DNA from: CAZGYE01 sp964530165
Lineage (GTDB): Bacteria > Planctomycetota > Planctomycetia > Planctomycetales > Planctomycetaceae
Length of the DNA: 5,716 nucleotides
Direction: 5' to 3'
Assembly: GCA_964530165.1 (NCBI GenBank)
Contig: CAZGYE010000343.1
Location: forward strand, 1-5,716
Part shown: positions 5,091 through 5,716 of the stretch, piece after piece
Position numbering within the stretch: the stretch's first letter is position 1
Layout: every line of letters starts with the position of its first letter
The notes under the pieces: model-generated
What the model saw: only the letters and a program-made list of their open reading frames with translations
What the model was told of the DNA's origin: nothing
Databases searched by the model: none
Position numbers and translations under genes: made by a program

Positions 5091-5716
5091 TCAAGAGTTT
5101 TCGGCGACAATCGAAATATGGCCGGCCTGATGAGGGTCTGTTTCGGGATAATCGCTGCGATAGTGCACGCCGCGGCTTTCCGTGCGGTCATCGGCGGCGG
5201 CGATCATCACGCGGGCCGCCAGCAACATGTTCTGAAGCTCCCATCCTCGCGGATCGGAAAACTCACGCACCGACACGTACCGATCCCAAAAGTTGACCTG
5301 GCTGGCCGCCTGCTCGAGCCCGCTCGCGTCGCGGCGGATGCCGACGTTTCGCCACATCAGGCTGGTTAACGAGTTCCGCAGGTCGGGGATGTTCAGCTCG
5401 TCGTCCTCATGCTCGGCATCGGTGAACTCGGCCGACAGGGGCAACGCCGTGAAATTGTCCGGCTGATCCAGCGCCCGCCGCGAGGCGCCCCGACCGGCAC
5501 GCAGCCCGAACACCAAACCTTCCAACAGGCTGTTCGACGCAAGCCGATTCGCACCGTGCAGTCCACTGGATGTGACTTCGCCGGCGGCCCACAGTCCCGG
5601 CAGCGTCGTGCCGCCGTCGTGGTCGACCTCCAACCCGCCGACCATGTAATGCGCCCCGGGGCGAACGGGGATCAGATCGTGCCGGATGTCCAGCCCGAAC
5701 TCCCCGCAAAGTTTGC
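5091..5716 (-). CDS. nadB: L-aspartate oxidase, C-terminal part (5' end outside window)
   Basis: The window holds the last 207 codons of a flavoenzyme that oxidises L-aspartate to iminoaspartate (EC 1.4.3.16), the first step of bacterial de novo NAD synthesis before NadA. The family is about 530-540 residues long, so roughly the last two fifths are seen. The visible part starts inside the FAD-dependent fold with the family signature PVRPGAHYMVGGLEVD, followed by LPGLWAAGEV and SGLHGANRLASNSLLEGLVFG. It ends in the helical C-terminal domain with ELQNMLLAARVMIAAA and SRGVHYRSDYPETD. The GLHGANRLASNSLLE motif and the AHYxxGG histidine separate it reasonably well from succinate dehydrogenase and fumarate reductase flavoprotein subunits, and the arrangement of the C-terminal domain agrees. 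The frame is intact to a TGA stop. The gap that follows carries the repeat island, which may lie in the 3' part of its transcript. Confidence 0.95.
   Translation of the reverse strand, partial: KLCGEFGLDIRHDLIPVRPGAHYMVGGLEVDHDGGTTLPGLWAAGEVTSSGLHGANRLASNSLLEGLVFGLRAGRGASRRALDQPDNFTALPLSAEFTDAEHEDDELNIPDLRNSLTSLMWRNVGIRRDASGLEQAASQVNFWDRYVSVREFSDPRGWELQNMLLAARVMIAAADDRTESRGVHYRSDYPETDPHQAGHISIVAENS

Overview
The window looks like a chromosomal segment of a planctomycete, probably Pirellulales-like. This is inferred from the GC-rich sequence, the gene mix (an exported NIPSNAP protein, a baeRF-type release-factor paralogue, a membrane-anchored Gfo/Idh/MocA-like protein) and protein style; no marker gene fixes the taxon. 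All six recognisable genes lie on the minus strand, so the transcription order is from the right edge to the left edge. Both outer genes are cut by the window.

Layout, in transcription order: (1) 5716-5091, the C-terminal 207 codons of nadB (L-aspartate oxidase, NAD synthesis). (2) 5090-4802, a 289-base gap without a gene. It holds a compact repeat island: three perfect or near-perfect 35-bp tandem units, each carrying a 16-bp palindrome, plus one flipped unit whose palindrome carries a compensated base-pair change, a decayed half unit, and an outer inverted repeat. Two further perfect palindromes lie next to pcm. (3) 4801-4046, pcm (protein-L-isoaspartate O-methyltransferase). (4) 4045-3938, a gap with an imperfect inverted repeat that starts at the pcm stop codon and may act as a terminator. 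(5) 3937-2777, a baeRF-superfamily protein (archaeo-eukaryotic release-factor-like). (6) 2657-2229, a small exported NIPSNAP protein. (7) 2232-1144, mtnA (methylthioribose-1-phosphate isomerase, methionine salvage). (8) 1147-1, the N-terminal 382 codons of a Gfo/Idh/MocA-like protein that has lost the usual cofactor and catalytic motifs and carries a C-terminal membrane segment.

The last three genes are joined by two successive 4-base ATGA stop/start overlaps, so NIPSNAP, mtnA and the Gfo/Idh-like gene are almost certainly one translationally coupled operon. The baeRF gene, 119 bases upstream on the same strand, may be transcribed with them. Only mtnA has a well-defined metabolic job. The most unusual items are the palindromic repeat island and the apparently non-catalytic, membrane-anchored Gfo/Idh homologue coupled to mtnA. 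I see no CRISPR array, tRNA, rRNA, transposase or phage gene, and no convincing new defence or biosynthetic system.
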